A DNA stretch of 64,000 bases, taken from the NCBI GenBank assembly GCA_008330645.1, contig VLTN01000066.1:62001-126000 (forward strand), given 5' to 3'. The translations under genes were made by a program, and so were the position numbers. Under the pieces are notes generated by a model that had not been told where the DNA came from, did not search any database, and saw only the letters and a program-made list of their open reading frames with translations. Shown piece by piece: positions 32,601 through 43,492 of this stretch. Numbering within the stretch: position 1 is the stretch's first letter; each line of letters starts with the position of its first letter. The stretch comes from Cafeteria roenbergensis. Taxonomy: Eukaryota; Sar; Bigyra; Bicosoecida; Cafeteriaceae.

Positions 32601-35600
32601 GTCCGGTACGGGGGGTGGCGCCGGCTCTGCTCCGACTTTGGCCTGCACCCCGGGCTCCTCGCCAACGGGGTGGAGGACGGCTTTGAGCTGCTCTCCTGCC
32701 TGCTGTCGGCCCGCGCGCGAGACCGCGTGGGCATGGCCCACGAGTGCGTGTACCCTCCCGTCGCGCTCTTCGGGGCCCTGCGCCGGCGGTGCGCCAAGTG
32801 CGGCCGCGCCGAGTACAGATGGGCCTACGACGAGCAGGTGGCCACGCGCGCCGCGTTCCGCAGCTGGACCAAGGAGCGGGGCACGCCCGGCCGGCTCCCC
32901 AAGTCCGAGGTCAGGGCGCTCCTGGCCTCCCTGGGCCGGCAGGTCCCGCCCGCGTCGGCGGCCTTCCGGCTGATGCTGGCCGTGATGAACGAGGACAGGC
33001 GAGGCGTGGTTGGGATGGACGACTTCATGGAGGGCCTCGAGGCCGCGGAAACCATGGCGCAGACGGCCCGGGGCGCCGCGGTCAACTTCCCGGAGCTCTG
33101 CGTCTCCATGGCAGTTGCCGCTCGCATGTGCATGAGCAAGCCGGCCATGAGGGAGCACCTCCCGCCCTCCCCGCCCCCGGCGACGCAGCTCCGCTTCCTT
33201 CTCTCGCACGTCATGGAGCCGGTGTTCCGCGCGGCCACCGGGGAAGCGATGCGCCGCTGCGTCGCCGCCACGCTGGCAAACGCCTCCGACCCGGGCCTGC
33301 CCGCTGTCGAGGTGGCCCTGGCGCGGGAGCTGAGCCGGGCTCACTTCCTCTACTCTCGGCTTGACGGCGAGGTGACCGGGGAGCGGCTGGACGCGGGCCG
33401 CTTCCTGCTCTTCGCGAGGGACCTGGGCCTGTTTCGGAGCCTCCCGGTGCAGGATATCATGCGAGTCTTCGTCGCTGCGGCCACGGAGCGGCTGCGGGCC
33501 GGGGACGTCCTTGACATCGCGCTCTCGTCCCTCGCAGACGCGCGCGCGGCCAAGGCGGCCGCGGCCGACGGGCAGCCGAGCGATGGCGTGCAGGCAGTGA
33601 AGCGAAAGGCCCCCCCGGCTCCGATTCGGCGCGCCGGCTCTGACGGCCTTTCGGCGCCCCGTCCGCCCGCCGTGCCGTCCTCGCCGCGCCCGCCCGCGCG
33701 CAGGGCCGGCGACGCGAGCGGAGGCGGCGACGACGACGCGGCGGGCGCGCGGCAGAGGCTGCGCGCGGCGGACTCGTTCCGGGTCATGTCCCAGTCTGAG
33801 GACGCGGCTGGCAGGCTGCTCCGCGGCACGAAGGCCACCATCGGCACGGCCAGCCCGGCGGGCGTGGCAAACTTTCGTGAGCGGGATGTCAAAATTGCCG
33901 AGGCGCTGGCTGCACTGCCGCCGGCCCGCCGAACCTTCAATGGCGCGCAGCTCGTTCGCGCCGGCGGCTCGCCCACGGCCGGCGGGGCGGACGGCGGCGC
34001 TATCGCCCCCTTCTCTGGCGCGACCGGCCGCCGGCACCCCGCGGCGGGGCTGAACCCTGCGGAGACGGCCGCCTCCTCCGCGCGACCCGCCGAGGCCCCC
34101 CCCAAGGGGGACCTGTCGTCGCTGGTCTCGTTCCACGCCTCGGTCGTGGGCGGCACGGGGCCGAGCGGCCGGGCGCCTCCCGGAAGGCCGGGCCAGCCTC
34201 ACCGGCCGGCAGCCGGCCCCACGGGGGACAGGCCGGCGCAGGGATCGCTTGCCGCGTCGCGCCGGCGCCAGTTTGCCGGGATCGAGGTGCAAACCGGGCA
34301 GGCGTCGGCGCAGGACGGCGCGGCCGCGCACCGGGCCGCAGTGGAGGCTGCCCAGTCGGACCTTGACACGAGGGGCTTGCCCGTCCTCACGGGCGCCGAC
34401 GGGGCTGGCGACGCGGATGCTGCCGAGCGCCGCACGGCGGAGGAGCACGCCGACGCGGTGTCTCTGGCGCAGCGGGTGGGGACCCTCTCTGAGGGAGCGT
34501 TCAGGCTGGCGGCCGTCCTGCTGCTGAGGGAGGCCTTCCTGATGGGGCAGCGCTCCGTTGGGCAGCGGGACCCGCGCGCGTGGACCCTGCCGGTGTCGGT
34601 TAGCTCCCAGCTGACGCCGGAGGGGCTCGCGAAGCGGGCGCTGCTGTTGCGGCTGCGAACCCTCCTTCGCGTGTACAGGCTGCCGGCTCGCGCGGGGGGG
34701 CGCCTGACTGCCGGGCGGTTTCGCGTCAGGCTGGACGCGGACGGTCGGAAGCTGCGGGCAGGGATGGCGGAGGCGACGAAGCGACGAGGGGCGCGCGTGG
34801 CTGCTGCCGTGGCGAGCGTGCGCCACTCCCCGGCGGCCCTGCCCAGGGGGGCGTGGCGAGCGGCGCGAGTGGCAGGGGCGCGCGTCGATGACGCGGCCGA
34901 GCGCCGGGCGCAGCGGCGCAAGGCGCTGGAGACCGTGAAAGCGGCGGCGGAGGGCGTGCCGCTCCCCGCCGATCCCGACCCCGACCAGGTGACGCATCGC
35001 CGAGCGTCCGTCCGAGGGCTGCGTGCCGGGCCGCGGCGGGGATCCGTGGTGGGCGCCGGGGGCACGCTGGCGGGGACTGCGGGCGGGGACGGGTCGGCAG
35101 CCGGCACGCTGGTGTGGGAGGGGTCGTCGCTGGCCGGGGCGCGGCAGCCGACGCTCGCGGAGGAGCTGGTGGCGGCCGGGAGCGCGGCTGGGGGCAGGGC
35201 AGGCGCGGAGCCAGGCGGTGGTGCTGGCGACCCCTGCGCGGCGTCGGATGCGGCGGTGGCGGGACGAGAGCGGAGCTGGAAGGACCAGGCGTCTCAGCTG
35301 GCAGAGCGGTCGCTTCTCGCCAGCCCGGTGCCCTCCGGGATCACTGCGGACGCCACTGCAGGGAAGACCAGCCGAGCGCAGTTCGGCGGCAGCACCCGTG
35401 GCGCCAGGGCCCCAGTCGACGAGGGGTGGGCCATGGCGGACGTGCCCGCAGTGAATGCGGGGGCGACCGGCACTGCGCCGCGCTCTGAGGGGGGCGGAGC
35501 GGGCGGTAAGCCGGCGTCTCCCCGTTCCGGTGTGGACAGAGGCGCGCCGCCGCCGCCGCCGCCGCCATCGCCATCGCCAGCGCGCAAGGCGACGGCGCAG

Positions 35601-37976
35601 CAGCAGCAGCACCCGGCTGCCGCGGCAGCGGCCGAGGCGGTCCATCGCTACGCGGCGACCAAGCCGAAGAAGCCAGCCGGCCAGGGCCGCCCCAGCGCCC
35701 GCGAGCGCGCCGACGCAATCGTCACTCGCATCCGGGAGGAGCGCGAGGCGCTCGAGGCCCAGCGACGTCAGCAGGCGGCCCACGAGGAGACCAGGAGACG
35801 CGCGGAGGCTTCTGCAAGGCTGCTCTCGTCGGAAGGAGGCGGCGTCGAGGCCAAGGCCCCTGCGGACGCTGACAGGGAAGATGCCGACTCCGCGTCTGGG
35901 TCCTCCCCGCCGGGGCTCTCTCCGCGGTCCTCGGCGCAGACGCGCTCGCCCCGCTCGCCCCGCTCGCCCCGCTCGCCCCGCTCGCCCCGCTCGCCGCGAA
36001 GCATGGGCGGCGAGGCGTCCTCGCCCCGTGTCCGCACAGGCGGCCGCCGCGGGCTGTCGCCAGCGCAGCGCAGGCGGAAGCGGCACCTCGAGATGGATTT
36101 CACACCGGCGGCGCTCGAGGTGGCTGGATCCGAGAGACAAGACGCCGGGGACGGCGAGTCAGGCGCAGACAGCCGCCCAGATGCTGGCGGCACAGGCGGC
36201 GGCCCCGGCAGCAGCAATCTCGGCCAGCTTGCTGGCAGCAGCGGGCAGCACGGTGCCGGCGCGGCAGGTGGCGACCCGGAAGCGAGCTTCGCGGCGTCGC
36301 TGGCGGAGCAGACGTCGGGGTCGGGCCGCTACGGCAAGGGGAGCGCGGCTGGCCGAAGGCCGATCGGCGGCCGCGCAGCCAGGGGGGGCGCTGCCCAGAT
36401 CTCGATCAGCGACGATTCCGGCCGGGCTCAGGGGTTCCTCCACGCTACGCCGCGCGCCCCCGCTGCTGGCGCAGCTGCGCGAAGCAGAGGCAAGTTCGGG
36501 ATCGGCCAGTCAGGCACTGGTGCGGGCGGCATTCGCGGCCAGCTCGTGCTGACTGAGGCTGCGCTAGCCATTGCCGCCGCCTCGTCGCTCTCTGCCACGA
36601 TGCCAGCCCTTCCCAGCAACTCCTCGGCCCGCAGGGCGTCCCTGCCCGCGGCAGGCACCGTGGGCCAGCCGGCAATCACACGCGAGTTGGCACTTGAGGC
36701 CGAGATGTCGGCCACGGCCAGCGGCTTTGCGCCGTCGTTGCTGTCGAAGCACGTCCAGCAGCGCATCCGCCGGGCATCCGCGTGGCAGCGAGACGAAGCG
36801 GTGCTCCGGTCCGCGGAGGAGGAGGCTGCTCGTGAGCAGGCTGCCAAGGAGGCCAGGGAGGCGTCACGGGCCACTGCGGCGGCAAGGGCGCGAGCCTTGC
36901 GGCAGTCGGAGGAGGCGGCCTCGGCGGCGCAGTCGGGCGCGGGCCAATCGCCCGATCGGGCCTCGGGGTCGTTCCGCTTAGGAGCAGGCGTGGGACTTGC
37001 GGACGCTGCGGCGCCTTCCAGCCCCGGCGACGGTGAGCCGGACGCTGCCGCGGCGTCTAGTGACGGCAAGGGCGGGGGTGGGGCTGCGCGTGGAGGCCAC
37101 ACGGCGCTGGAGCGGCGGCAGTTGCAGCGGCAGCTCGCTGCCCAGAAGCGAAAGCTGGCCGCTGCAGAGGCTGCAAGAGCAGGTGCCCCGCGCCCCGATG
37201 GCGCCGGGCCAGAGGCCGGCGCGGACAAGCCGAGCCCGATTTCGATCAGCGCGCGCCGGCACCCGTCGGGGGCGGCGTCCGGTGCCAGCCGTCGAGCCGG
37301 CGCGTCGACACCGTCTGCTGGGCCACGGGCCACACCCAAGAGCCCAGCTGCGGCGCTGACGAGGGGCGCGGGCTCGCCGCTTCCGCGGGGAGCGCGGCCC
37401 AAGGAGAGCGGCGGGGCCGCTCCGCGGGCGTCTGCGTCGCAGGAGGACGAGAGCTTGCCGAAGCGCGGGGCCGAGCGAGACCCGGCGGCAGCGTTGCTGA
37501 CGGAGCAGGAGGCTCTGCGGGGACAGCTGTCAACCGTGACGTCATCGCCCGATCGGTTGCTGAAGCTGCTCACGCGAAGGCCCGGCGGCGGCGGCCTGCC
37601 GATGAAGCGGTTGCTGTTGCAGCAGGAGCGCATTGCGGCCGCACACGGGCTGGCAGCGACTGCGCGAGTGGAGAGGACAACGCTCGCCGCTGCGGGCAGC
37701 GCCAACGTTCGAGCCAGGCCCGGCGGGCTCAGCCAGTCGACGCTGCGCCCCAGCCGCGGCATCGCGGGTAGCAGCGCGCAGCTGCTGGCCCGCGCGCACC
37801 AGGACCACGGCGGGCACGGCAAGGGGTCCGCGCTTGGAACAGTTCGTCGCGGAACAGCTGCCGCCGATTGGGCAACGTCCCGTCGGGCTGGGCACTCGCA
37901 GGACGCCGCCCTTCACGAGTCGATGACGGCGCTCCTCCGCCAGTCCGAAGCGATACCCAAGACTGCCCGGTTTTAA
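29688..37976 (+). CDS. Giant 2762-aa IQ-motif protein, intronless, unknown function
   Basis: A single uninterrupted frame starting MAVNFGKVESFKRETRGV. Near residue 56, AAQVVQRAFRGYFARRYTL is a good IQ calmodulin-binding motif, followed by charged helices. Three stretches resemble EF-hand pairs without clear calcium ligands: SSGRLPRERIWAVVAATGLP, TPGRLPKSEVRALLASLGRQ with RRGVVGMDDFMEGLEAAETM, and TGERLDAGRFLLFARDLGLF. Between them lie long Ala/Gly/Ser/Arg-rich segments, a Pro-run with PPPPPPPSPSPA, an RSP repeat near residue 2090, and late coiled-coil text (EEEAAREQAAKEAREASRA). The architecture suggests a cytoskeletal or flagellar scaffold under calmodulin control, but that is inference. Four neighbouring genes have introns; this 8.3-kb gene has none. 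No known family is recognised over the whole length. Confidence 0.7.
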   Translation: MAVNFGKVESFKRETRGVATEAEAAELAEKRARELAALEVQNYARQLKAYRDGAAQVVQRAFRGYFARRYTLPGLREELRQLSRWSLDAVFEAVVRRQNEFGLAIDDALRRKQIQKERRVELRTTLKHAARRVGEAAVAMKATVDTPATSFLAVVAAARDRAATQAVLSGSGGASRHKARPGDDGADSEELEALHKSRTRVDLAAMLRALDACPPPKAHATDGNAAPAGASGGKRARRASGLPTLGVGMLSGRQAVPPPPSAGSRTARSGASSQRSPRHAASSPRGSQRVGFEDSDDDDETATALGDDDDITSVVERMDEDDDLGLGTGDGPASGQAAGARGAGGASGDDFEAGTMRVAAALRDAAELGVLLDPEVARLSAAGASVALVEDRGFYFRRGVSEGAFVSFVRDCGLWGNRASLGLLRTIFVRRCTLATDQAATVHARRQFFANCGSSGRLPRERIWAVVAATGLPVPAAEAADWAGRQASSITVEAFTSWFQERRAQAKSAAIVAAGGRGGARGLSGASASFRRQRKPASAAKRSDKLAVPSFRVANALEAAGQAVASAAGGREDALFGALVDGQPPPLEALVPLCCLTRDGFERALADLAVVLLPETVTGQRPPLDFDDALEIAGQDPDGAPQAEQGRARGAAAGRAAGGYAGSGLLGVGGGRATKAPARRGRLSPRSASYSFGPEPPSAVALMHMAGSSARREALERILRERIAPAVHQMEVLGCWGLASPAGALLQSEGVRMVLREYESGLLTIFARYAEAPVLANSQAGKGVARRPQPRGGPMNTTMGAGTMLQSQEGGAGVLDSAARFGWLPSSGAGADDLHVPGGHARHSWNQSHSRHGGGSDHSGSGSASASSTGAGTDGSSGKGGGDAGQGPFGGANALLAAPSFLMRSEVQTDDPAAQLAQDMEKAGQGKPQGGARFSQASTRTAMSGPAGGRGPAATDTSIGEAAGLLRTSGRVRYGGWRRLCSDFGLHPGLLANGVEDGFELLSCLLSARARDRVGMAHECVYPPVALFGALRRRCAKCGRAEYRWAYDEQVATRAAFRSWTKERGTPGRLPKSEVRALLASLGRQVPPASAAFRLMLAVMNEDRRGVVGMDDFMEGLEAAETMAQTARGAAVNFPELCVSMAVAARMCMSKPAMREHLPPSPPPATQLRFLLSHVMEPVFRAATGEAMRRCVAATLANASDPGLPAVEVALARELSRAHFLYSRLDGEVTGERLDAGRFLLFARDLGLFRSLPVQDIMRVFVAAATERLRAGDVLDIALSSLADARAAKAAAADGQPSDGVQAVKRKAPPAPIRRAGSDGLSAPRPPAVPSSPRPPARRAGDASGGGDDDAAGARQRLRAADSFRVMSQSEDAAGRLLRGTKATIGTASPAGVANFRERDVKIAEALAALPPARRTFNGAQLVRAGGSPTAGGADGGAIAPFSGATGRRHPAAGLNPAETAASSARPAEAPPKGDLSSLVSFHASVVGGTGPSGRAPPGRPGQPHRPAAGPTGDRPAQGSLAASRRRQFAGIEVQTGQASAQDGAAAHRAAVEAAQSDLDTRGLPVLTGADGAGDADAAERRTAEEHADAVSLAQRVGTLSEGAFRLAAVLLLREAFLMGQRSVGQRDPRAWTLPVSVSSQLTPEGLAKRALLLRLRTLLRVYRLPARAGGRLTAGRFRVRLDADGRKLRAGMAEATKRRGARVAAAVASVRHSPAALPRGAWRAARVAGARVDDAAERRAQRRKALETVKAAAEGVPLPADPDPDQVTHRRASVRGLRAGPRRGSVVGAGGTLAGTAGGDGSAAGTLVWEGSSLAGARQPTLAEELVAAGSAAGGRAGAEPGGGAGDPCAASDAAVAGRERSWKDQASQLAERSLLASPVPSGITADATAGKTSRAQFGGSTRGARAPVDEGWAMADVPAVNAGATGTAPRSEGGGAGGKPASPRSGVDRGAPPPPPPPSPSPARKATAQQQQHPAAAAAAEAVHRYAATKPKKPAGQGRPSARERADAIVTRIREEREALEAQRRQQAAHEETRRRAEASARLLSSEGGGVEAKAPADADREDADSASGSSPPGLSPRSSAQTRSPRSPRSPRSPRSPRSPRSMGGEASSPRVRTGGRRGLSPAQRRRKRHLEMDFTPAALEVAGSERQDAGDGESGADSRPDAGGTGGGPGSSNLGQLAGSSGQHGAGAAGGDPEASFAASLAEQTSGSGRYGKGSAAGRRPIGGRAARGGAAQISISDDSGRAQGFLHATPRAPAAGAAARSRGKFGIGQSGTGAGGIRGQLVLTEAALAIAAASSLSATMPALPSNSSARRASLPAAGTVGQPAITRELALEAEMSATASGFAPSLLSKHVQQRIRRASAWQRDEAVLRSAEEEAAREQAAKEAREASRATAAARARALRQSEEAASAAQSGAGQSPDRASGSFRLGAGVGLADAAAPSSPGDGEPDAAAASSDGKGGGGAARGGHTALERRQLQRQLAAQKRKLAAAEAARAGAPRPDGAGPEAGADKPSPISISARRHPSGAASGASRRAGASTPSAGPRATPKSPAAALTRGAGSPLPRGARPKESGGAAPRASASQEDESLPKRGAERDPAAALLTEQEALRGQLSTVTSSPDRLLKLLTRRPGGGGLPMKRLLLQQERIAAAHGLAATARVERTTLAAAGSANVRARPGGLSQSTLRPSRGIAGSSAQLLARAHQDHGGHGKGSALGTVRRGTAAADWATSRRAGHSQDAALHESMTALLRQSEAIPKTARF
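35941..35999 (+). repeat. 9-bp minisatellite encoding RSP repeats
   Basis: Six tandem copies of the unit cgctcgccc, the last diverged, encode (RSP)n in the giant protein. Such Arg-Ser-Pro arrays are common kinase targets. Confidence 0.85.
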
Positions 37977-38276
37977 CTCTGCACGCATCTCTGTTGTGTG
38001 AATAGCGGCCCGCATTTGCAGCGTTGGCAGACGCAGAAAACGCTCCGCAATGCCGCCCGCCGATGCCCTCTCGAGCACACGTTGCACAGCGCGAGCATTA
38101 GCAGCGGAGTGCACCAGCAGCCGCGGTTCACTCAAGCGAAAGCAGCGCCAGACGCGTGGCAGCCAGGCCAGGGTCGGCGGCAAGCAAAGTATGCTCTGCC
38201 CTCATGGGCCAGCGCCGCCAAGCGGGCCACTCCACCCAGGCTGTCGACGCGAGGCCAGGGCGGGGAGCGCGCAGCC
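37977..38276. other. Intergenic, no gene seen
   Basis: This lies between the giant gene and the 1360-aa gene, both plus. It holds the 3' end of one and the promoter of the other. No box or RNA gene is recognised. Confidence 0.4.
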
Positions 38277-41200
38277 ATGTCGGTGGCAATCGAGCTGGAC
38301 CATCACAATGGCCTGGACCTGTGCCCGAAGGGCGACGCCGTGGCCAAGGCTCGTCTCGACTCCCAAAAGCACGCCCAGTACATAAAGGAGCAAATGGACT
38401 GCCTGCGCAACGACAAGCAGTACATTCACGACAGCCTGAACTTGGTAAGACTCCCAGCGCGTGCCCTGGGCCAACACCTCGGCGCTGGAGGCGCTGCGTG
38501 GCAGTGCTTCGCCCAAGCAGCCTTTTCGCCGTTTGGCAAGCTTCGTGCGCCCTTGCGCAGTTCCTTCTCCGCCTCGGCCACGGAAAGAAGCTGCCCTCGT
38601 TGCTCGCATCCGCTGCGGGCGTGGACTCCTGGGCGGCTGACATCAAGGCGAACGCCAAGCAAGAATTGTGAGCAGACTGCGCGAGCGTGCGCCACCATTG
38701 CATTTGCCCGCGCTGCGCCCTTGGCCGGCTGCGCTCGCCCAAGAGCTCTCGCCTTCCCGCTATTCGACCACATCACAGGAAGCACCCGAACAAGACCATC
38801 AGCTCGCGGGCGAAGGCCACTCTGGATCAGCTCAGGGCCCGCAAGTTGCTGCTCGGCATGCTGACGCCGCCCGAGGTGTGCTCATCCTTGGCTCGCATCC
38901 CCAACATCGGCGAGGTGGCAAGCAAGGTCGAGGCAACCTTTGCGCTGAGGGCTGAGCTGCTGCCCCAGGGCACGGCCAAGCTGCTGTGCAAGCTGACCCG
39001 TCGCGAGGCCAGGAGCCGAGACCCGCTGCTCGCGGCGCTGGCGGCAAGTGCGGAGCGGGCAGACGAGGGCTCGCCGGACATGAGCGACGTGGACAGCGAC
39101 GACTCGTGGGTGGTGCCCATGCGTGCGTCGCACGGCGCCATGTGCGCCGTGATCGAGTTCCTCGTAAACAGTGAACGGCAGTGGCTTGGCAGCACCGACC
39201 AGGGCGCCCGCCTCAGGGAGGTGGCCGCCCCGGTCGAGGAGGGGTGGCGTGCCTCGGCCAGCACCTCCGAGCCAGCCTCGTCCGCGAGCGATCCGAGCGC
39301 AGGCAAGCACCAGCCGCCCCAGCTCGACTTCAGCCCTACCCTGCAGAGCGCCCTTGGCCGCACCCACTCGTGGCTCTTCGGGCCGGAGCTGCGCAGGGCC
39401 TTGGCGAGGGAAGCCATCCGCACGCTTCCCATGGTGTACAAGCCCGCGGCCCATCGCTCTGCCGACTCGCTTCTGTACTGGTCCCCTGTCTCCGAGCTCT
39501 TCGCGAACTACTTCAGCGCCTATCTCTCCAAGTCCAAGGTGAGAGCCGCTGCGAGCGGCTCAAGAGGAGGCCTTGCCAGGCCGTGTGCGCACCATGCTCT
39601 GGCTCTCCGCCGCGCTTGCGCGCTGTCGCGCTGACGACCGCTCCCCCCCCTCGGCCGGCCACGCGCCTGGCCCCCGCCCGCCCGCCTGCCTGCGCTGGTC
39701 CGATGCAGACTGGCCAGCTGGACCTAGAGCAGCCCTCTGCCGACGCCCTTGTGTTTGTTCTGGCCACCGTTCGCTATGTGCTGCACATGAACGACCCCGA
39801 CGTGTTCGGCCTCACTGACGAGCCGCTCGTGGTTGGAGACGACGCCCCCGTGCTCACCTTCCATGCGCTTGACGAGAAGGACCGCCCTACTCGGGAAGTC
39901 GGCATCGCCGTGGCGGGGATGGCGGGCTCCTCCGTGGCTCTCGAGGCGCGTCACGCCAAGTACGACAAGGTGCCTGCCTCGATCAAGCTGCCGGCCCGCC
40001 GCCGCTCCGGCGTTGCCAGCAAGGACGCGTACCGCCGCCCCAGCACCGAGGCCATCGAGACAGTCACGCGCCTCATCCTCACCGTAGGCTCAACGCCGTA
40101 TCTGCTCGACGCCGTGGCGGCCATGGGCCCCGCCAGCCGCATCAGCGACCTGCCTTGCTGGCCATCCACGCTCTTCATGGGCATCACCGAGGGACTCACC
40201 TCGTCAAGGCTCGCTGCGGAGCTGGAGCGCTTCAACGCCACGCCCATGGGCGCGCTGCCTCCGCTGCACCGCGCCTTGGCGCCCGGCCTGTTCGACTTCT
40301 TCCGGATCCACATGCGGGGCATCCCTGCGCCGACGTCGGCCACCATGTCCCGCTTTCGTTGCCTCACTGGGGCGTGGATCTCCCACCTCACGCCCTGGCG
40401 CAGCCGCAGCCGCACTCTGCAGAGCGAGCGCATCTCTGAGTCGGGCTCCCGCAGCCTGCTGCCGCCGCCCCGTGAGCTCATCGATGTGGATTCGGCCGCA
40501 ATCAACCTCCAGCCTTCCCTCAGGGCCTGGTTCCGCAGCCACACCCTTGCCAGCGTCTGGAGCGTGACCTCCTTGGCGACCCTGCCGTACTTGGTTCGTG
40601 CCATTGTGGGCGCGGCCATCGCGCTGTGCCTCTCGGCGCTCCCGCGCCTTGCACTCCGCCTCCTCTGCATCGCGGCCAACCTCGTCGACGCCCTCAGCTT
40701 TGCTCGCGCCCCCGAGCTCGCTGCTTGTCTCAAGTCGCTCCTGGCGACTGGGCAGTTTGCCAAGTCCTTCATGCCGCTGGCCGGCAAGTTCTCGCTCAGC
40801 GTTCCGGACACCGCCGACGCTGATGACTCTCCGGAGTGCGCTGGGCACAGGCGCAACGTCTGTGATGGCAGAGGCACGCAGTGGGCTGCCGAGCGCGCGG
40901 CTGCCTTCTCCGACTTCCCCACCGTCGAGCTCCGAGGGCCCGGCGGCAAGGGAGTGTCCGTGCCCAAGTTTCCGTCGACCTTCGTCTGGGCTGACGCCGT
41001 CACCACTGCCCAGGACCCCGCGGACGAGCGTGAGCCACATGCAATGTTGCCGCTCGCCAAACGCGCGCCTTGAATGCCTCCACCCACCTCGCCCCGCTCC
41101 CTCGCCCTTTCCCTCTCTCGCTCTCCCTCTGCTTCCCTCGCTTCCAACCCGCGCGCAATCGCGAACACGCCGCTCCGACTGACTGACACGCGCAGCGGAG

Positions 41201-43257
41201 CCTTACATTTGCACCCGCACCCGGTACGCTGACTGGGAGCCCTACGTCGTCCAGCACTTCCACACCATTGTGCACCCGCTGCACTGCCTGCTCCGCCGTC
41301 TGGAGCGTCTGCCCATGTTGGACAGCCCGCACGATGGCCGTCTGGACGCGCTTCTCGACGTGGTCGACTTCCTCGACGACCAGGTGGCGGAGACCCTCTG
41401 GCTCTGCTCGGACCTGGCGGTCAAGCGGGCGCTCGCCACGCCGACGGGCAAGGCCACGCTGCACGCGCAGAAGGTCGACCCCGCTGAGCACTCCCGCGCC
41501 GGCCGGGCTGGTCGCCGGTACGCATGCATTCCGCTCGCGGAAGGCGACGAGCCGGTGGTGGGAGCGGAGGTGCCGTTCGAGGAGCGATCGCGCCTCCAGC
41601 GACTGCTGCGCATGGGGGAGGCGGCAGTGTGCCTTGCCTCGGACACGGAAAGCGGCCGCATTGTTCACAGCCTCTACCATCTGCGGCCCGCCGCCACCAG
41701 GCTTTGCCAGCGGCTTGTGGAGCACATCAGGGCGGCAAAGGTTCACACGGCCATTTACGGCGACGTCCAGCGCGACTTGGCAACGTTCCGCCGCCAGGTG
41801 CTCGCAGCCAATGAGTCCGACCTGCTCGAGGAGGAGGACGGCTCGTGGTGGAACAGGCTGCTGTTCAACGCGTCAACACATTGTGCCGCGCTGAGCGAGT
41901 CCTTCGCACAACTCGGCGACGCGCAGTGGTTCGGCCTTGGCTCCGGTTCGCGGTACTGCGGGCCCAACGTAGGCAGGCTGCAGTTCTGCCTGTTGCGGCT
42001 CATCACTGTGTTCGAGCTGGACGAAGCGGACATCTTCAAGGCTCCCAGTGAGCCCGAGGTGGCTGAGCGCGAACAGATGCCAGGGCTTGAGGCGTCAGCC
42101 GAAGCTCTCGGGTCAGAAGGCCTGAGGGCTCGGACGCATTGCGTCGCATCCCTCGCGCAGGCAGCCCCCTCACCACAATTATCGCCCCCGCCGCCCCCTG
42201 ACTTGAATCGCAGAAGCCAAGCGGGGCCCAGGCGGCCGCTCGCTGCGCGACACCATGCTCGGCTCGGTCCAGTTCAAGTGGGGCTCCGCGGAGGTGCTGA
42301 GCTTCGATAGGGAGGACGCCGCAACGCGCTCCCAGCAGCTGCAGCATATGCACGAGTAAGGCCCCTGGCAGCTTGTGTCCGCAGCGCTCAGCCATCTCCC
42401 GCCCGCGCCTCGCCGAGCTGCGTCCAGTTCGTGTGTCGTTCACCGGGCGTGGGTGTTGGGGTGGCGCGCCATTTGCCTCTCCGTCGACTGCCGCCGCCCC
42501 GCTGTTGGCCGCTCTTCTGCGCAGATCGGCGCTAGGCGGCACCTTGCGGGCAGGGTCCGCCCCCCCGCCCCTGCAAGGGCACCCCTCACACGCCCCGCTG
42601 CGCCCCACCGAGCTCGGCCCCGTGAAGGACCTCACGCAACGGATCTGCATCGCGGGCATGTGGCTTGTTTCCCCCATCGTGGGCACGCCCGACCTCGACA
42701 TCTTCGATAGCAGGTCTACCCGCAGGCGCACCGCCCGCCGCATTCTGGACGTGGGGCGCGCCGCTGGAAGCTACTGCCGCGAGGTGTCCGACTCCGTCGT
42801 TGCAAGGCGCGTCCTTGTCACCCAGCGCATGGTTCCGAACTGGCTCCGGCCACTCTCCGACGTGCGCGTGCTGGGCTCGCTGCTGGCGGCGTCGCTGATC
42901 CTGACCGAGTACTGGGGGTGCACTGGCGCGGCCATGGTGTGGGGCGTCTTTGCCGTCGCGCTCCTTTGGATGCTGCTGCCCCAGCTGCAGCCGCAGTACC
43001 GCATTGAAAACTTTGCAAGGCTGCCCACAGACCTCGCTGCCGAGGTTTGGGAGATGTGGACAAGCAAAGCCAGTGGCGGCAGGGGGCTGGACGAAAGCAG
43101 GCAGTCGAGGGCGGACGAGGACGAGGACGACCCGGAGGAGGAGGAGTTCGTCGACGACCCGCTAGACTTCGCGCCGCTGGGCCACTCTCACGCCGGCCTC
43201 GGAGACTCACAGGCCACAGTGCTGGGAGGGCCTCTTCGAGCCAGCCATTTTGATTAA
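38277..43257 (+). CDS. Unknown 1360-aa protein with membrane segments, 7 exons
   Basis: Exons 38277-38444, 38561-38667, 38779-39538, 39709-41029, 41196-42047, 42214-42355 and 42525-43257 join in phase with no stop. Donors are GTGAG except the first (GTAAGA) and sixth (GTAAGG); acceptors all CAG. The start MSVAIELDHHNGLDLCPKGD is followed by a helical region (ARLDSQKHAQYIKEQMDCL). A hydrophobic stretch lies near residue 640 (LVRAIVGAAIALCLSALPRL) and another near residues 1230-1270 (TEYWGCTGAAMVWGVFAVAL), so it is probably membrane-bound. The middle has many helical Leu-rich segments (HPLHCLLRRLERLPML; GRLQFCLLRLITVFELD). The C-terminus is acidic (DEDEDDPEEEEFVDDPLDF). I do not recognise the family. 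Seven phase-compatible exons make the gene itself very likely. Confidence 0.7.
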
Positions 43258-43492
43258 GCACGTGCGTGTAGCTGAGCTCGCGTTCTGGCGAGCTGTGCGC
43301 GGCGGGAGGCGACGCAGGCCACTTCGCCAAGAGTTCCCCGCCTCGACCCGCACAGACAAAACGCACAAGACATGGCACTTCGGCCCGCTGCAATGAATTG
43401 CCCGCCCAGAGCGCTTGTCATGAGCAACCGATCAGCCGAAGGGCAGGGACGCGCTGCGAGCACTCCCATCACGCACCAATCGCGATGCACGC

